Assembly: GCA_024500155.1 (NCBI GenBank)
Contig: CM044875.1
Location: 19,739,203 to 19,803,202, forward strand
Origin: Chenopodium formosanum
Taxonomy: Eukaryota; Streptophyta; Magnoliopsida; Caryophyllales; Amaranthaceae
Direction of reading: 5' to 3'
DNA: 64,000 nucleotides
Numbering within the stretch: the stretch's first letter is position 1; each line of letters begins with the position of its first letter. Shown piece by piece: positions 11,337-21,916 of this stretch. A program made the position numbers and the translations under genes. The notes beneath the pieces are model-generated. The model did not search any database. It was not told where the DNA came from and worked only from the letters and a program-made list of their open reading frames with translations.

Positions 11337-11592
11337 GTGTTTGGATAAAGAAAGGGGGAGGAAAAGAAGGGGAGGGAGGAGAAGAGGGAAGAGAAAGGGA
11401 GGGGAGGGAAGAATGATACGTTTTCCTTCCAAATCTCTCCATTGTTGGTGGGATTAATTTCCTACAATTTAATCCCTCCATTTTTCTCCCCTCCAATTCC
11501 CTTCCTTCCTCATTTGTTAGCCAAATGAAAGATATCCCATCTTTCCATTTCCCTTCCTTCCTTTCCCTCCATTTCCTTCAATCTAAAGACAC
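11337..11592. mobile_element. Foldback MITE-like element, purine arm and pyrimidine arm
   Basis: The left end reads GTGTTTGGATAAAGAAAGGG and the right end, reverse-complemented, reads GTGTCTTTAGATTGAAGGAA, giving imperfect terminal inverted repeats. The first ~75 bp after the end is almost purely A/G (11347-11412) and the last ~60 bp is almost purely C/T (11530-11580), so the element can fold back on itself. It has no ORF. Target duplication is not clear. Confidence 0.5.
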
Positions 11593-13253
11593 CGTAAATG
11601 TGATATTCTAGCAGTTTATTCTTTCTCATGTTTTAGATGGAATCAAGGAGGTTGGTCGTGGTTGATCAACTTTTGGAACGAGCATAATTTCAAGTGATGA
11701 TAATTGATGGGATAATGGCTCAATATCTATGCAAAACTCTTCTTTGGGTTGTTCTCTACAAAATGAATTTTTTGTTGAAGATCGTGAACCTACCATACCA
11801 CTTGCACCATACTTCATCAATAAGTGTTTATGAAATGCCTTCTAAATGACTTTATCACCCTTTCTGCTATAAAGTTCCTAACAAAGGGAAACGTCCTATC
11901 TAAATCATTATGTCTTTAAGCACAGGTACGCAAATTAGACCCGGAACAGTTTTCATCCATTGCTATATATTATTATGTGATTTATGTCATCTCATCCTAC
12001 TCAAAGTATAAGCTCATAGCTTTTCCTTAGTTCAAGCATTCCCTTTATTTGATATAGAATAAGGTCTACCCGTTTCAGTTATTTCTATTAGCACAACTTT
12101 TCTTCAAATCTTTCTGTTGAGTTGTATAACTCCTCATCAAGTATGCACATTCCCATTTATCCCATCCTTTGATATTTGGGGCCTTTGATTCTGAACACAA
12201 TGAGAACACCTCAAAGAGATTGAAATATGTTGAAAATCATCTATCCACAATTCACAATTTAAACAGTTGGACACCCCTAAATGCTAGCTCATTAATTTTA
12301 GAAAGTTACATATGCTAGAAGCACAATGAAATCAATACATTTCTTTATTCTACTCTTGTGTTTTACATTTGAGGTCTGAGCCTCCAAATGTTATATATGC
12401 TAGAAGCACATTGTTTATTGTCTCTATCAGGTTGTTAAAGTTGCTTCTCTAAAAACTGATGTCATGGAGTTGTAGTATTGTTTTCTTGATTTATGATGAA
12501 ATTCCTTGTGGAGGTTTTTTGAACTCATTTCCCATAATAACTACTTTTATAGCATGATTTAAATATGATCTAACAGCTTAGATGCCCATGTTTAGAAATC
12601 CTGTGCACCTCCTCTTCTGCATATAATCACTTAGTTCCAATTTTTGTATGCCTCTTTTTTTTTGCTATTAAAATAGATTGGCTCATGTTTGATGATTTCA
12701 TAGCGTGCACATCTTTAAAAGACATACCTTTTCATGGATGTGCATGCCATGGAATCTTCAAACTCTTAAAGGGACTTAAACTAGGGATATGCAGCTGATC
12801 TGGGCATCTATTATTTGAAAGTTCTTTATCTGAACTGCACACTTTTTACCAGGGAATATATACACTTGCTCATTAACATTACACTGGAGCCAATCTGATT
12901 TTTTTCATTTTTTTTTTTCTTTTTTTGACAATCAGCTGTTTCATTGTTAATTGGATGTCCATATTTTGGAAGCTTCCCAAGGTTTAGGATGGCCAAGTTT
13001 TGGAGCATTTACCTTGAAAGTGTTGGAATCTAGACTAATTGAAAGCCAAAGTGTTCCTTGTATGGGGGAGTGTGCTTATGCAAGCATATAAAAGAGATAT
13101 GGGATCCTGCTAACTTCTTGTAATTCAGTTAGGTATTTAATATCTTTGGCAATCAAAAATTGCAGTGGTCAGGACTTCTTGAAACTGTTTTTTTGTTTTT
13201 GAATTTTTTTTTTTTAAAAATATATTTTTTATGTGCTGTTTACCAAGAAGCAA
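11593..13253. other. No gene seen
   Basis: Mixed AT-rich sequence with poly(T) runs (12655-12664, 12910-12925, 13203-13216). No ORF with recognisable content and no clear element ends. Confidence 0.3.
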
Positions 13254-13258
13254 CTTGT

Positions 13259-14909
13259 TGATCGAGGTGGAGTAGGTCGTTGGGTCTACTAACCTAATCA
13301 AATTAATTATTTATAAACCTAAACCTTTCACTAAACTAGTTAGCGGCAAGTATAGGGTCGAACCACGAAGAAGCACGCAAGTTAAACATCAAATCCACTA
13401 ATGCAAGAGTAAATGGGAGAATATTTTTGTTGGTTTTTTCTTGATTAAGAAAACTAAAGCAATTAAGAAAGGAAGATAAAAAGGATTAACCAAGGATAAA
13501 CAAATGCTAGGGGTATGGGGGTGTCAAACATGATCAAACATAGATGGACAATGATGATTATCATGAATAGCATGCCAAAGAATGCTAAGTTCTATTCAAA
13601 CAACTCACTTTCATGCAATTGCTTAAGCAAATCAATGAACTAAGTCTTGTTCTAATTGAATCACTTTCATGCATCCAATTAGTCACTAATCATGGCAAGA
13701 GATTAAGAGTGCACAATAGATAAAACTCTACTTAAACATTTCATTTCATGCAATCATCAAAGTAAAGGTGATCTTAATCTAATCTAAATCATTCTCATGC
13801 ATTTAGATTAGGGAACATCAAATAATGTGCTACTAATAATCTCAAGCTATTAAAAATCATATCTTTCATCAATTTATAGCATGAGTTCTATCAAGTCATC
13901 ATCAATCATCAATATTAACACATGTTTTCCACCCCTTTCCCCTATCTAAAAACTTAGCCTAGGAAAGAGAAACTAACCATCATAGCAAAACCAAATAAGG
14001 ATTCAATAAACACAAAACTAATCATGATTGAAAACAAATAAAAACAATATGAACAAGTTCAACTAAAGAGATGTATGAAAATAAGCAATAACAAAGCAAA
14101 TAAATCAAACTATAAGAAGGGATTAGAGATTACTAAAGAGGAACTTGATTAAAGATGAAAACTTGGAACTTTGCCTTTGATTGAAATAAACTTGACCAAA
14201 TGTTGAATACAATGAAAAAACTTGAAGAATAAGCTACTTTCTCTCTCTAAAATACTAGGTCTAAAATGTTGATTGAAAATAGGATAATTACAAAATTGAA
14301 CAAGAAAGTTATTTATATGCATCTAAAAGTCGGAAATAAAACACTAAGGAGAGCCCTCTAGTGAGCTACCGTGTCCTCTCCAGGCAAAGCCGCGCTCGCG
14401 GCCTGTGCCGCGCCCGCGGGTTGAAGGGGGAGAGGCCTCTCCTGCTAAGGAGAGGCTGCGGCTTGGGAGTAGGGGAAACCCTGTAGTGCCGCGCCCGTGA
14501 GTCATGGAGGAGAGACCTCTTCCAGGGCGCGGCTAGGCATCTACTGAAAAAATCGTCCAAGTGCACAGCAGCATCCCGCGCCAGCGGGCCTTGATTCCGC
14601 GCCCGCGGGCCTTGATTCCACGCCCGCGGCTCCCTGAGTTGCTTCCACCTTCTCCTTGAGCATCTCATTTCCCTTTATAGCTCATAATGCATCTATAGGC
14701 TTCTCCAAAAGGGGCAACAATATACAAAACAACGAACAAAAATAAAGAAAAACATAAGAAAAGGGAGAAACGGAGGGGAAACACGAGAAAGGAAGAAACA
14801 ACACAAAAACGAAGATAAAACGCCTTAATAGGGATCAAACAAGTGCAAATGAGGGGAAAATTCTTAGAGAAAAAGGATAAAAAAAGAGTGGCATAAATGC
14901 CACTCATCA
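13259..14909 (-). mobile_element. Solo LTR, 1651 bp, target duplication cttgt
   Basis: The segment starts TGATCGAGG and ends CCACTCATCA, with the 5-bp word cttgt at 13254-13258 repeated at 14910-14914. TG..CA ends with short inverted termini (TGAT..ATCA), a 5-bp target duplication and no internal coding region identify a solo LTR left by LTR-LTR recombination. Orientation is taken as minus because a TATA box (TATAAATA) lies on the minus strand at 14310-14317. A GC-rich block of palindromic words (14375-14640) sits upstream of that box. The retrotransposon family is not identified. Confidence 0.75.
14375..14640 (-). promoter_or_regulatory. GC-rich palindromic repeat block upstream of the solo-LTR TATA box
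   Basis: About six variants of an imperfect palindrome centred on CCGCGCCCGCGG occur here. The last three (14575-14636) are in tandem at a spacing of about 21 bp (cccgcgccagcggg, ccgcgcccgcggg, ccacgcccgcgg, linked by ccttgatt). The block is strongly GC-rich inside AT-rich DNA and lies 60-330 bp upstream of the minus-strand TATA box at 14310-14317. A promoter role is inferred from position only. Confidence 0.45.
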
Positions 14910-14914
14910 CTTGT

Positions 14915-15692
14915 TAAGTTGTTTTAGGGATTTTTATTTAGGTTCTGAATGTTTTTTCATCCTCTTCTCAATTTGGTGGTTTGCCTTGCTACTGTTGCTT
15001 TGCATTATGCGTGATTGGAAAAGAAAGGGAGTATATTCTGCTTCTTGGTGAATATTCTTTTTAACTTTTTTTCCCTTTCCTGAAGGCTGTGAAAGTAAAT
15101 TAACACCCATACCTATGCGATGTTGATGCTCCTTACGCTGCTTTTGGTACATCTAATTCCAGAAACAGGAAAAATTGCCAGGGTAATGAGTAGCTTCCCT
15201 TTCCTTGTGAGCTGATTTTAACTACATAATTCATGTCCCAGATCTGTTTTCTTTCATTTATTTGATCTGTATTGGTTGTTGGTGACAGTTGAATAAACTT
15301 TTATCAGCATTCTGGCATGCAGTGCCTTGAGTTTATTATGAAGTTCTCTTTTGATTTCGACATTCAGGCAGTCACTATTTCTCATACTTGTATCTCTTGA
15401 TTGCCGTCTTTGATAACTTGGAATTATATGATTTCTCTTCTGGCATCTATTTTCTTCCCACATAACTTACTGGATAGCTGAGAAGCAGTTGGTTTATGGA
15501 GTGGAGTTCTTTATTTGGCAATGCGTCATATTGGCTTGCCATCCTAAACTACTTGCATATAACTTATTGGCTTGCCATCCTAAACTACTTGCATATAAAT
15601 CAGAAATTTGACATTGTCTTGGTATATATTGGTGTTTGACTGTTTTTACTTCGTAGAAACTAATTCGAAACTAATAATTATTTATGGCTCAG
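14915..15692. other. Non-coding sequence upstream of the kinase fragment, with a 36-bp tandem duplication
   Basis: No coding exon is recognised. A perfect tandem duplication with unit ttggcttgccatcctaaact plus 16 further bases starts at 15531 and 15567. The last bases before 15693 (tttatggctcag) form the splice acceptor of the kinase exon, so at least the end of this stretch is intron. Confidence 0.4.
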
Positions 15693-16662
15693 GGGAGCTT
15701 ACCAGACGGACAAGAAATAGCAGTCAAAAGGCTATCAAGAACCTCTAATCAAGGTGATAAAGAGTTTAAGAATGAGGTTTTATTGTTAGCAAAACTTCAA
15801 CATAGGAATCTGGTGAGGCTGGTTGGATTTTGCTTAACAGATAATGAGAAGTTACTCCTGTATGAATTCGTGCATAATAAAAGCCTGGACTACTTTCTAT
15901 TTGGTAAGTTTATATTATAGCCACTATATTAGTGCGTGATGTCTATAGTATTTAGATACTAAACATTCTGGACTTTGACTAATGTGATTTAAATGAAAAA
16001 AAAAAAAAAAAAAAAAACTACAGATTCTCAAAGACGGGGACGATTGAACTGGTCAACATGCTACAACATAATAAAAGGCATTGCTAGAGGAATGCTTTTC
16101 ATGAAGACTCTCCTGATCGAATTCTTCATCGTGATCTTAAAGCTGCTAACGTGTTGCTCGATATAGAGATGAACCCAAAAATTGCAGATTTTGGCATGGC
16201 GAGGATCTATGCCTTTGATCAAACTCATATTGATACAAGTAAATTTGTTGGAACTTAGTATGTTAAACCTGAAAAAGAATATCAGAATTCAATAGCAGAA
16301 TGGTGATTTTATTGACAAGGCAATTTTTTTTTTTTTTTTTTCTGACTTTTCTGTAATTTTAATTGTGATTTACAGTGGTTACATGGGTGTAGAGTATTTA
16401 CTTCATGGTCAGTTTTCCATAAAATCCGATGTATACAGCTTTGGCGTGCTAGTTTTGGAGATTGTAAGTGGCAGTAAGGTTGGCGATCTCATCCATCAAT
16501 CCGGAGGCAGCTTTAAGCTTTTGAGCTATGTAAGTTTTAAACTATTGTTCTCGATTCATAATTATAATCAATTAATCATGAAATTGATTAATGGCATGTT
16601 CTCAGGCTTGGAGTTGCTGGTTAGACGGAGAACCTTTTAAAATTCATGGAATTCTGTGATTC
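15693..16662 (+). pseudogene. Cysteine-rich receptor-like kinase (CRK/DUF26 type), kinase-domain fragment
   Basis: Four exons with intact splice borders: 15693-15903, 16024-16257, 16376-16529 and 16606 to about 16662. They encode a Ser/Thr receptor-kinase domain: AVKR (ATP-binding Lys), KEFKNEV (helix C Glu), LHRDLKAANVLLD (catalytic loop), DFGMAR (metal binding) and KSDVYSFGVLVLEIVSG. The extracellular DUF26 region, membrane helix and glycine loop are missing on the 5' side. Lesions: about 4 bases are missing after GIARGML at 16092-16096, which shifts the frame before HRDLK; the APE motif reads GVE (GYMGVEY); exon 4 (AWSCWLDGEPFKIHG) runs into a stop and decays. No active kinase can be made. 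Cyclin-L exons start about 55 bp further on, same strand. Confidence 0.85.
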
Positions 16663-17299
16663 TCTTACTGGTTTCTCGACTAATTCTGTTGCTGCGTCTT
16701 AATTTTACTGATTTCAGAGAGTAGCTGCCAGTTGTGTTTGGCTGGCATCAAAACTTGAGGAGAGTCCAAGGAAAGCCAGACAAGTCCTCATTGTCTTCCA
16801 TCGAATGGAATGTCAAAGGGAAAATTTACCTGTCGAACATTTGGATCTTTATTCTAAAGTATATATCAAGTCGTGTATTTTTCTCATTTCTTGTTTCTTA
16901 TCAGTTACTAAGAATATTGCTGTATGTTTTTCTATCTAGTTAACTTGTGTTTCTATCCCATGTTGTCTTTTTAAGTTCAAAACTATGTACTCACCATTAA
17001 TTTTCATCCCCCTTTTGTAACAGAAATATTCGGAGCTGGAGATGGATTTGATAAGAACAGAAAGACACCTCCTGAAAGAAATGGGTTTCATTTGTCATGT
17101 CGAGCACCCGCACAAATTCATATCAAACTACCTAGCTGTCCTTGAACTTAAAAGAACCTTCAGAGTTAAGGCAAGATGCTTGGAATCTAGCAAATGATAT
17201 GTATCTCACAATTAATATCATATATCTTTCTGTTCTCTGTAAACATATTAGTTTGTTGTTGACTTGTAATGCCCACTTATTGGATCTTTATGTTTTGAC

Positions 17300-17905
17300 C
17301 AGTGATACAGGGAACGCGGGACGTTGAGGCGAATCGCGATCTGAGTCGTTCGTACCGAATCGCGGAACGAACGCGACCCAAATCGCTAGGGTTCGCGACT
17401 CAGTTCGTTGTCGTGGCGTTCCCTTTTTCTTCTTCAGCAAGGTCGAATTTCTGAGTCAATAGCGGCAAAAATTGAAGGTTTACAGTGTTTGATAATGGCA
17501 AGTTCGCGAGGTTGAAGATGATACAGCTGTTGAAGATGATAAAGTGAAAAAGAAAAAGTTTTCTTTCAAAAAAAAAAAAAAAAAAAGAAACTGAAAAAGA
17601 AAAAGTTGAGGGGGCATTACGCATGAGACAAAACTCCTTTTTGAACTTCTTACTATATTGGGGCCCTCAATATAGGAAATAGCAATTATATTCATATAAA
17701 GTTATTATTTACACCTTTTTTTAATTTACTGAGTATTTACTATGTTATTTTTTTATGCTAAACTTTACTAATGTCATTAGTCTCTAAGTCTCTAACTACT
17801 ACCTACTTATTACACTAGCTTATTGGGAACTTGAAAACGGAAAAGGACAACTTGCAAGTGATTAATGTTTTAACTATTTCAAATTAATTTTTAGTTTTTT
17901 TTTTC

Positions 17906-17979
<74 letters not shown>

Positions 17980-18072
17980 CTACACTAAACGTTCCCGATT
18001 CACTCAATGTAGCGTTTCCCGTTTCCGTTTCCGTCCCACGTTTCGTATCGAATTTCGTTCCTTGTATCATTG
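17300..18072 (-). mobile_element. Non-autonomous hAT-type element, copy 2 (inverted relative to copy 1)
   Basis: The element is 773 bp. It starts CAGTGATACAGGGAACG and ends with the complement of CAATGATACAAGGAACG. The 8-bp word gttttgac at 17292-17299 is repeated at 18073-18080. Read on the minus strand it aligns along its length with copy 1 (8638-9449), including the (AT)n run (about 17909-17975) and the homopolymer tract (about 17568-17586), which is shorter here. It sits in the cyclin-L intron, 70 bp from the next insertion. Confidence 0.8.
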
Positions 18073-18137
18073 GTTTTGACTAGGGTGCGTGAATTTGTGT
18101 TTATTTTATTTTGCCTTGAATACCTGAATTCTATCCT

Positions 18138-18142
18138 AAAAT
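18138..18142. repeat. Target-site duplication of the gag-only retrotransposon (left)
   Basis: aaaat here is repeated at 22384-22388 just after the right LTR. Confidence 0.7.
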
Positions 18143-18598
18143 TGTATGGGATGATATCTGAGTATGACCGATATCTTGTGAAGGCACGTGACTAGGCTCT
18201 AAACAGTTATGAGAGGATGCCGATATGTTCCAGAAAGAAGACATGTCGGCTACAATATTATAATATATATCAGAATTCAACACGTGGCAGCAGAAGCTCG
18301 ACACTTGGCACAGAAGGCTCTGCATGGATGAGAGCCACCTGTCAAGGTAGATCATTATAAATAGTAGGTAAGACCTCATTAATGAGGGCATGAATTACGC
18401 TCTCTCTCTCTCTCTACTTTCTCTCTCTTACTTATCTTCTTCTCTTAAACACCTTCTGACTTTATCATCGGAGTGGTTATCCCCGGACCACCCCGGGGTT
18501 AGCTAACTTCTTCTCACTGTGTAGGTTCTCAGCTTGCCGATAGGAGTATCAGGATCTCAGGTCCGAATTCTTGGGGAAATCAAGATCAGACAGAAATA
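18143..18598 (+). repeat. 5' LTR of the gag-only retrotransposon
   Basis: Starts TGTATGGGATGATATCTGAG and ends CAGACAGAAATA; the 3' copy ends CAGAAACA, so the terminal CA has mutated to TA. A TATA box (TATAAATA) is at 18356-18363, followed by a (CT)n run. Compared with the 3' LTR it lacks about 12 bp (tcctacctgata) after gtcggctaca. Confidence 0.85.
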
Positions 18599-18601
18599 AT
18601 T

Positions 18602-18617
18602 TGGCGCTAGAAGGAGG
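18602..18617 (+). promoter_or_regulatory. Primer-binding site
   Basis: TGGCGCTAGAAGGAGG lies three bases after the 5' LTR, where reverse transcription is primed by a tRNA. TGGCGC at the start is typical for gypsy elements; the exact tRNA was not determined. Confidence 0.6.
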
Positions 18618-18681
18618 GGAAAGTTGATCACTTCTATCGCCTAAGAACCTCACACAAAACATACATATAACAACGATAACC

Positions 18682-20703
18682 ATGGCCGGAAATAATGGAA
18701 TACCAGTAGAACAACCCCAGGTGGAAGTAGTAGATGAAACCCATACCTTAGAGGGTAATCAGTTTCACGTGCCGATAACCCTCCCTGCAGAAGGAGGGGA
18801 GGCAGAGGATCCTATGGCGGCATTCACTCCAGATGAGTTGGAAACGGCCGCAAGGGTGATGAGTGCAATGAGTAGGAAGAGAAAAGAGGCTGAGGCGGCA
18901 CGGGCTGAAAGAGAGGCTGCTTAGGCCGATAGAGGAGCATCGCACCGTCACCAGGAAGAACAACACAATCAGTTGGAGAACTCGTCGAGGAGACCCCGAC
19001 ATGAGTCGCCGGAAAGGTCGCATACAACATCACGACGGGTTGAACAATCCTCAAGTCACGTTGTGAGTACCAGAACTCAGCAGCAGAGAAGTTCGCAGGT
19101 AGAGGGGCAAGCAATGCGCACAGTGGTGCAGTTTAGGGCATCCCCATTTGCCCAGCACATCTTGGATCAGCCAATGGAAAAGGTGAAAATGCCGACTTGT
19201 AGGTATGATGGAAGAGGGGATCCGGCAAGATTCATAACGTCCTATGAGGGGCACATGATGCTGTACACTAACTCGGACGCAGTCTGGTGTAAAGTCTTTC
19301 CGACAACCATGATTGGGGCTGCAGCCGATTGGTTTAACAACCTTGAAGTTGGGTCAGTAAATAGCTTTGAAAGATTGACTGAGATGTTTGTGGGTCAATA
19401 TGTCAGTAACAGTGTGAGGCAGAGAACCTCTGGAGAATTGATGGCTGTGGAGCAGAAACCGGATGAATCTTTGAGGGATTATATCAGGCGATTTAACAAT
19501 GAGGCAAACACCATTCCAAAATTGCAACAGGAAATAGCTGTGATGGCTTTAATGAATGGATTGGTTGATTCTGATTTTAAAAGGTATCTTACAAGGAAAA
19601 GCTTACCGACATTGGCAGCAGCGTTTAGCAAAGCTCATGATTACATAAAGAGTGAAGAGTTAATGAAGACAAGTAGCAGACATGTCGTTGCCAGAAAGGG
19701 GCAAAGTCAGTATGAAGGGACATCATCTGGAGGAAGTAGGCCGAGAGGTCCAGCCCCAGGAAGGGGAGGAGGAAGCCGGCAAGATACCAGACCGACAAGG
19801 CTGCCAATGAGATATAGCACCTACACTCCCCTGAATACACCAAGGGCAGCAATCTACTCAGTAAACCAGAATAGAGAAGATTGGTCAAGGCCGATTCCCA
19901 TGAAGACAAGGCCAAGGGATGTGAAGAAGTATTGTATGTTCCATAGGGATGTGGGACATTATACGGAGGAGTGTACACAATTGAAGGACAACATTGAGGA
20001 ATTGATCAGAAAAGGGCACTTAACACAATACCGGTTGAATGCGAGCAGGAATCAGCAACCGGCACAAGCAGCTGAGAGGCAACAGATGGAAGCAAGGCCC
20101 GAAAGGACGCAAGGAAGAATAGTCCAACAGGGGGATGCAGGAATACCACCGTTATCTACTAGAAGGGTAGATGTGATAACGGGAGGACCGATTCATGGAG
20201 GGACAGTTAGTGGGGCAAAGAAGCATTTGGCGGAGCACCGTCATCTAGTTTGTGCTTTGGACGTAGATAACCGTCCTCGGCCGGCATCAATACCCCAAGT
20301 CGTGTTCACGGAAGAAGATGCACGAGGTGTAGTGTTCCCGCACGACGATCCGTTAGTCCTGATAACCAAGATAAATGGGGCTGACATCAAAAGAGTGTTG
20401 GTAGATGGAGGTAGTTCAGCAAATGTGTTGTTTATGCAAGCTTTCAATGAGATGAATATAGGAAGACAATACTTGAAGCCGATATCGTATCCTGTGATCG
20501 GGTTTAATGGGTCGACTGTAAGGCCAGAAGGGAGTATTGTGTTGCAGGTAAGGATGGGTGATGGGCTACAGGCAAGAGATCTGATGGCAGAGTTTCTGGT
20601 GGTGGATGTTAAGTCGGCTTACAACGCAATCATCGGTAGACCGATAATACATGACATGCAAGCTGTTGTGTCAACTTACCATCTAAATGATAAGAAACGG
20701 TGA
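18682..20703 (+). CDS. Gag-protease polyprotein, interrupted by one TAG
   Basis: The frame runs from ATG 18682 (MAGNNGIPVEQPQ) to TGA at 20701-20703 with one in-frame TAG at 18922-18924, probably a former CAG; the second part is open for 576 codons from ATG 18973. Order of domains: acidic and charged N-terminus, capsid-type gag (CKVFPTTMIGAAADWFNNLE to about VSNSVRQRTSGELM), Arg/Gly-rich linker (RPRGPAPGRGGGSRQ), a zinc-knuckle-like CMFHRDVGHYTEEC, and an aspartic protease (KRVLVDGGSSANVLF, then YNAIIGRPIIHDMQAVVSTY). The VDGGSSA active-site form and the knuckle are typical of the Tat lineage. Gag packages element RNA; protease matures it. The TAG suggests a recently damaged copy or one needing readthrough. 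Confidence 0.85.
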
Positions 20704-21030
20704 AGAAGGAGAGCACGCCTAAAGTACTGAAGTGCGCAGACCGAAAACAAAGAAGAGAACAAAGGTAGGAACTCTGGTCGAAAAATTTTAACTTTTTGAG
20801 AGAAAACTTAGAAAAAATGCAAAGTAAAGGGAAAATGGCGTTATTTTGATCTAAAAAGGGGGAAACTGAATGGCCAGTTGAAGTGAAAGGCGGTTCAGAG
20901 ATCCGACGGTTCCCGATCGATAAGTTGTTTCAAAAAGCAACGGCAGGATTTATGACACGTGTAAAATTTTCCCGCTCAAAAAAAAAAAAAAAAAAAAAAA
21001 AGGTTACACTACCATAACGTGCACATTGTA

Positions 21031-21490
21031 ACAAGTAGACCTTGTCTGCTATCGGCATACAAGGTCAACTGGGGAGGAAAACGGAGTTTTTCGCTCCCAA
21101 GTGTTTTATAACAAGTTGACCTCGTCTGCTATCGGCATACAAGGTCACTTGGGGGGGGGGGGGAAACAGAGTTTTTCGCTCCCAAGTGTTTTATAACAAG
21201 TTGACCTCGTCTGCTATCGGCATACAAGGTCACTTGGGGGGGGGAAACGGTGTTTTTTGCTCCCAGGTATTTTATAACAAGTAGACCTTGTCTGCTATCA
21301 GCATACAAGGTCACTTGGGGGGGAAAACAGAGTTTTTCACTCCCAGGTATTTTATAACAAGTAGACCTTGTCTGCTATCAGCATACAAGGTCACTTGGGG
21401 GGGAAAACGGAGTTTTTCGCTCCCAGGTATTTTATAACAAGTACACCTTGTCTGCTATCGGCATACAAGGTCACTTGGGGGGGAAGAACG
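21031..21490 (+). repeat. Six-unit tandem hairpin repeat in the 3' untranslated region
   Basis: Units start at 21031, 21111, 21196, 21277, 21357 and 21437 (80-85 bp). Each unit has an inverted repeat (gaccttgt, 13-nt loop ctgctatcggcat, acaaggtc), then cacttgggggg with a G run of variable length (up to 13 at 21151-21163), then gtttttcgctccca. Tandem repeats between coding region and 3' LTR are known in Tat-lineage elements. The shared tcacttgggggg also occurs at the true purine tract before the 3' LTR. Confidence 0.85.
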
Positions 21491-21899
21491 GTTAAAAGCC
21501 AATAATAATGCAAATGGATACAGTACAGGATTATAGTACAAAGATTGTCTTCTTACAATAACAAAATAGAAATAAAAACAATGAATAAGAATAAATCTTC
21601 TCAGCAAAAGAATATAGAGCTTAAAAGAATATAGTGAATATGAGTCTCTGAGATATTCTCAAGCTTCGTCTGATAATGTGTCTGAGTATAAGCCAAGCAA
21701 GTATAACGAACTGCGGCAACGGCAAGGTCAATAATAAAGTTTTGTTAACGCACAGTGCTTGACAGAGTACAAGAAATGTTGTCGCATGAAATTTCCAACA
21801 TAAGGTGAAATTTGAAGAATGAGAAGTGGAACCCAAAGTTTGTTTAGTTCAGTTTGTTGCCTGTGTTAACTGAGAACGATGATGTATGATCATGCGTCC

Positions 21900-21916
21900 T
21901 CACTTGGGGGGCTAAT
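21900..21916 (+). promoter_or_regulatory. Purine tract before the 3' LTR
   Basis: cacttggggggctaat directly precedes the TG of the 3' LTR at 21917. Its G-rich core is the likely plus-strand primer site. Confidence 0.55.

Noticed and set aside
18748..19254. Minus-strand ORFs within gag (18748-19023, 18824-19114, 19051-19254)
   Set aside because: Shadows of the gag frame on the opposite strand with no family content.
21031..21490. CRISPR-like array of regularly spaced repeats
   Set aside because: The units are head-to-tail copies along their full 80 bp, with no unique spacers, and lie within a plant retrotransposon.
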